Shown: in pieces, positions 62,322 through 64,000 of the stretch | Layout of the letters: each line of letters opens with the position of its first letter | How positions within the stretch are numbered: the first letter of the stretch is position 1 | Source: CAYGZQ01 sp964354375 [NCBI: uncultured Planctomycetota bacterium] | Lineage (GTDB): Bacteria > JAJVIF01 > JAPKYR01 | Length of the DNA stretch: 64,000 bases | Direction: 5' to 3' | Assembly: GCA_964354375.1 (NCBI GenBank) | Contig: CAYGZQ010000003.1 | Coordinates: 57,784-121,783 of the forward strand | Program-made: the position numbers and the translations under genes | Notes under the pieces: model-generated | What the model was told of the DNA's origin: nothing | What the model saw: the letters and a program-made list of their open reading frames with translations, nothing else | Database searches by the model: none

Positions 62322-62977
62322 TCTGCCGCCTGCTCCTCGTAGAAAGCGACCCAGGCTTCGATGTCGAAAATGTAGCTGCCGCTCTCGGGGTCGACTTCGT
62401 CACGGCTGACTTCATACCAGGTGATTCTGCCGTCGAGAATCCCCGGCAACAGCTTGTTGCGCTCCGTGTATTGCTGCGTGATGGCCTCCCTGACAGCTTC
62501 ATCGAATGCGCTGGACCGCGCCTCGCTCCTCGCCCAGGCCTCGTCCTCCAACTCGCTGACCCCGTGCCCCTGGTAACTTGTGCCCGTTCGAGCGGCGACA
62601 CGGGTGCTCGACGGCACCCAGACCGTGTAGTCGAAATAGAGGACTCCCATGCCTTCGTCCCTGAATCCCCTGTATTCCAGCTTGTCCGCGGCCTCATCCA
62701 CCTGTTCGAATACGGTCAGCTTGTCCCGGCTTGCCTCGTAGTGGAAGGGAATCCCGGCAAGGAATCCTGAAGCCACCCGGTACGCATCAAGCTGCACGGA
62801 ATCCGGCGCTGTCTCCTGGTCCCAGGTGTCGAAAGCCAGCTCAAGGGTGCTGCACACCAGGACGAAATCCACTCTCTGGTTTGTCGAGACGGGAGCCTCG
62901 TCCTGTGCCGAAGTCGCGACCGGGACCGTCAGAAATGCCGCTAACAAGAACAACATGACAGAATGGATTGTGCGCAT
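62318..62977 (-). CDS. Secreted protein of unknown function
   Basis: 219 residues. Signal peptide (MRTIHSVMLFLLAAFLTVP to about SAQD), no lipobox, so periplasmic or secreted. The mature sequence is mixed alpha/beta without a known motif; the segment AWARSEARSSAFDEAVREAI is a long helix. In similar envelope proteins that pattern occurs in flagellar or LPP20-like assembly factors, but the match is weak. It is read together with birA through an ATGA overlap. No function can be given. Confidence 0.7.
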   Translation of the reverse strand: MRTIHSVMLFLLAAFLTVPVATSAQDEAPVSTNQRVDFVLVCSTLELAFDTWDQETAPDSVQLDAYRVASGFLAGIPFHYEASRDKLTVFEQVDEAADKLEYRGFRDEGMGVLYFDYTVWVPSSTRVAARTGTSYQGHGVSELEDEAWARSEARSSAFDEAVREAITQQYTERNKLLPGILDGRITWYEVSRDEVDPESGSYIFDIEAWVAFYEEQAAE

Positions 62978-63068
62978 AGCCGTGTCCTCATCCTGCGGAA
63001 ATCCGCAGACCCGACCCTAATAAGTATACCTCAGGGAAACGCCGGAAGGTTCATTGCGACCCTGCAAT

Positions 63069-64000
63069 CTACTTCAGTCTCTCGACGAGGTGGCGACTCA
63101 GGCGATCGGCCGCCTTCAGCCGCGCGAAAATGTCATCTCCCCACAGCGGGCCCTCCGGGTAGCTCAGCGACGGGGCCGCGCCGGGAAGCGTGATCTCGGG
63201 TCCGGCTGGATCTCCCAGGTCGTGGGTCAGGCTCTCGATGGCCCACACAAGGCGGTGTTCGAGGAGATGCCTGGCAACTTGAGCGATGGAGGCCAATTGT
63301 CTGGCTCCTCCCGCGAAATAACGAGCCTCGACCGGAGCGGACACCGTAAGCAGGCTTTTCTTGCCCGGTCTGAGATGGTAGGTAATGAAGTTGTCGTTAA
63401 TCGGGGGACGTCTGTCGCTCGCGTTTATGACGCCGACCACGGACTGCTTCTCCGAATGCCCGTCAACGCGACCGAACCAACTCATCCATCTTATGGAACC
63501 GGCCGCGTCCCTGTCGGTCGGCTCCGAGGGATGACGATAGCGATCCGATTCCGGCACTACCAGTATCTGGGCTGCCTTCAAATGCCCGTCGCTGCACCGT
63601 ACGACATTCATGCGCTTGCCGAGAAGCTGTACCGAGGCCACAGATGTAACCTTCTGGCACAAGGCTCCTTCTTTCTGAAGTCTGCGCTTGATGATCTCGC
63701 GCCAGTCCTTTTCATCGCGGGCCGGGATGTGCCATCCCGTGAGAAAGCCTGCGAGGACGATCGGGAAATCGCGCTGGTCCAGCTGGATCACTCCACGGCC
63801 CACTGTGACGATGCAGAGAGCGTCGAGAAAGAACAGGAACGACTCAGCCTCGGGTAACCTCAAGCGCCCGACGGCATCGGCAACACTCTTCTCGACCATC
63901 CTGAACTTGCCCATCCTGCGCTTGTCCGCGCGTTGGAGCAGTTCCTCAGCCTTCTTTAGCTGCTCCTGGAACCAGTCGGTCCATATGCTTCTGCCGGTCG
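63069..64000 (-). CDS. Unknown protein, N-terminus outside window
   Basis: The frame is open from the right edge to 63069; 310 codons are visible and the start is outside. The visible part begins SIWTDWFQEQLKKAEELLQR, a charged helix. The mature remainder is alpha/beta with no recognisable catalytic motif, membrane segment or signal peptide. Short stretches such as RHLLEHRLVWAIESLTHD are amphipathic helices. An ATG at 63914 is internal, since conserved-looking coding sequence continues upstream of it. It does not overlap its neighbour, which lies 91 bases downstream. No family was recognised. Confidence 0.6.
   Translation of the reverse strand, partial: TGRSIWTDWFQEQLKKAEELLQRADKRRMGKFRMVEKSVADAVGRLRLPEAESFLFFLDALCIVTVGRGVIQLDQRDFPIVLAGFLTGWHIPARDEKDWREIIKRRLQKEGALCQKVTSVASVQLLGKRMNVVRCSDGHLKAAQILVVPESDRYRHPSEPTDRDAAGSIRWMSWFGRVDGHSEKQSVVGVINASDRRPPINDNFITYHLRPGKKSLLTVSAPVEARYFAGGARQLASIAQVARHLLEHRLVWAIESLTHDLGDPAGPEITLPGAAPSLSYPEGPLWGDDIFARLKAADRLSRHLVERLK

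Noticed and set aside
1-64000. tRNA genes, rRNA genes, CRISPR arrays and intact insertion sequences
   Set aside because: I looked for conserved tRNA T-arm (GGTTCGAATC-like) sequences, rRNA cores, regularly spaced direct repeats and transposase motifs and found none that stood up.

Overview
The window reads as a GC-rich chromosome segment from a diderm (Gram-negative), flagellated bacterium of a poorly sampled lineage. Evidence for two membranes: flagellar L-ring (FlgH) and P-ring (FlgI) genes, an outer-membrane secretin, a periplasmic parvulin-type chaperone, signal peptidase II, and at least nine predicted lipoproteins. The housekeeping gene order (PIN-TRAM, ispD, ispF; yggU-rsmD-coaD-rpmF-acpP) recalls Firmicutes, Thermus and Chloroflexi, so phylum-level placement cannot be made from the sequence alone. 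No rRNA, tRNA, CRISPR array, prophage or intact insertion sequence was seen. The one RNA gene is rnpB.

Layout. 1-5.0 kb (minus): a large partial lipoprotein and a SurA/PpiC-like chaperone. 5.3-9.3 kb (plus): a thrombospondin-3-repeat/transglutaminase-like lipoprotein interrupted by an in-frame amber codon, then a second lipoprotein. 9.4-15 kb (minus): a PAS histidine kinase and a 1289-residue protein with three kinase-like domains that lack catalytic residues, a PP2C-like domain that has also lost its metal ligands, and TPRs. 15.0-15.3 kb: a small inverted-repeat element. 15.4-19.6 kb (plus): two tandem radical SAM paralogues and ccdA. 19.7-25.9 kb (minus): a lipoprotein with carboxypeptidase-regulatory-like domains and the flgF-(32-residue membrane protein)-flgG-flgA-flgH-flgI cluster. 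26.0-30.2 kb (minus): a secretin, an Ig/PKD-like lipoprotein and a small membrane protein.

30.3-45.1 kb (plus) is mostly housekeeping: a histidine phosphatase, PIN-TRAM protein, GYF-domain membrane protein, TPR lipoprotein, ispD, an ispF-RNase HI fusion, rnpB, a large lipoprotein, tatD, lspA, an RluD-type pseudouridine synthase, tgt, yggU, rsmD, coaD, a coiled-coil protein, rpmF and acpP. 45.2-52.0 kb (minus): membrane proteins, including a three-gene operon of two large similar membrane-anchored proteins around a small polytopic one. 52.4-59.6 kb (plus): a subtilase lipoprotein, a small lipoprotein, a 1263-residue lipoprotein with a C-terminal zinc-metallopeptidase motif (paralogue of the gene at the left edge), and a HEAT-repeat protein. 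59.7-64 kb (minus): a GT-C-like membrane protein, birA, a secreted protein and a partial unknown gene.

The dominant theme is the cell envelope: export and lipidation (lspA, ccdA, PPIase), many lipoproteins with adhesion or protease domains, flagellar rings and a secretin. Many promoters have an extended -10 (TGnTATAAT-like), and several put the start codon only 7-13 nt behind the -10, suggesting leaderless or nearly leaderless mRNAs. The most unusual items are the triple-pseudokinase/pseudophosphatase protein, the IspF-RNase HI fusion, the amber-interrupted lipoprotein and the flagellar-operon microprotein.
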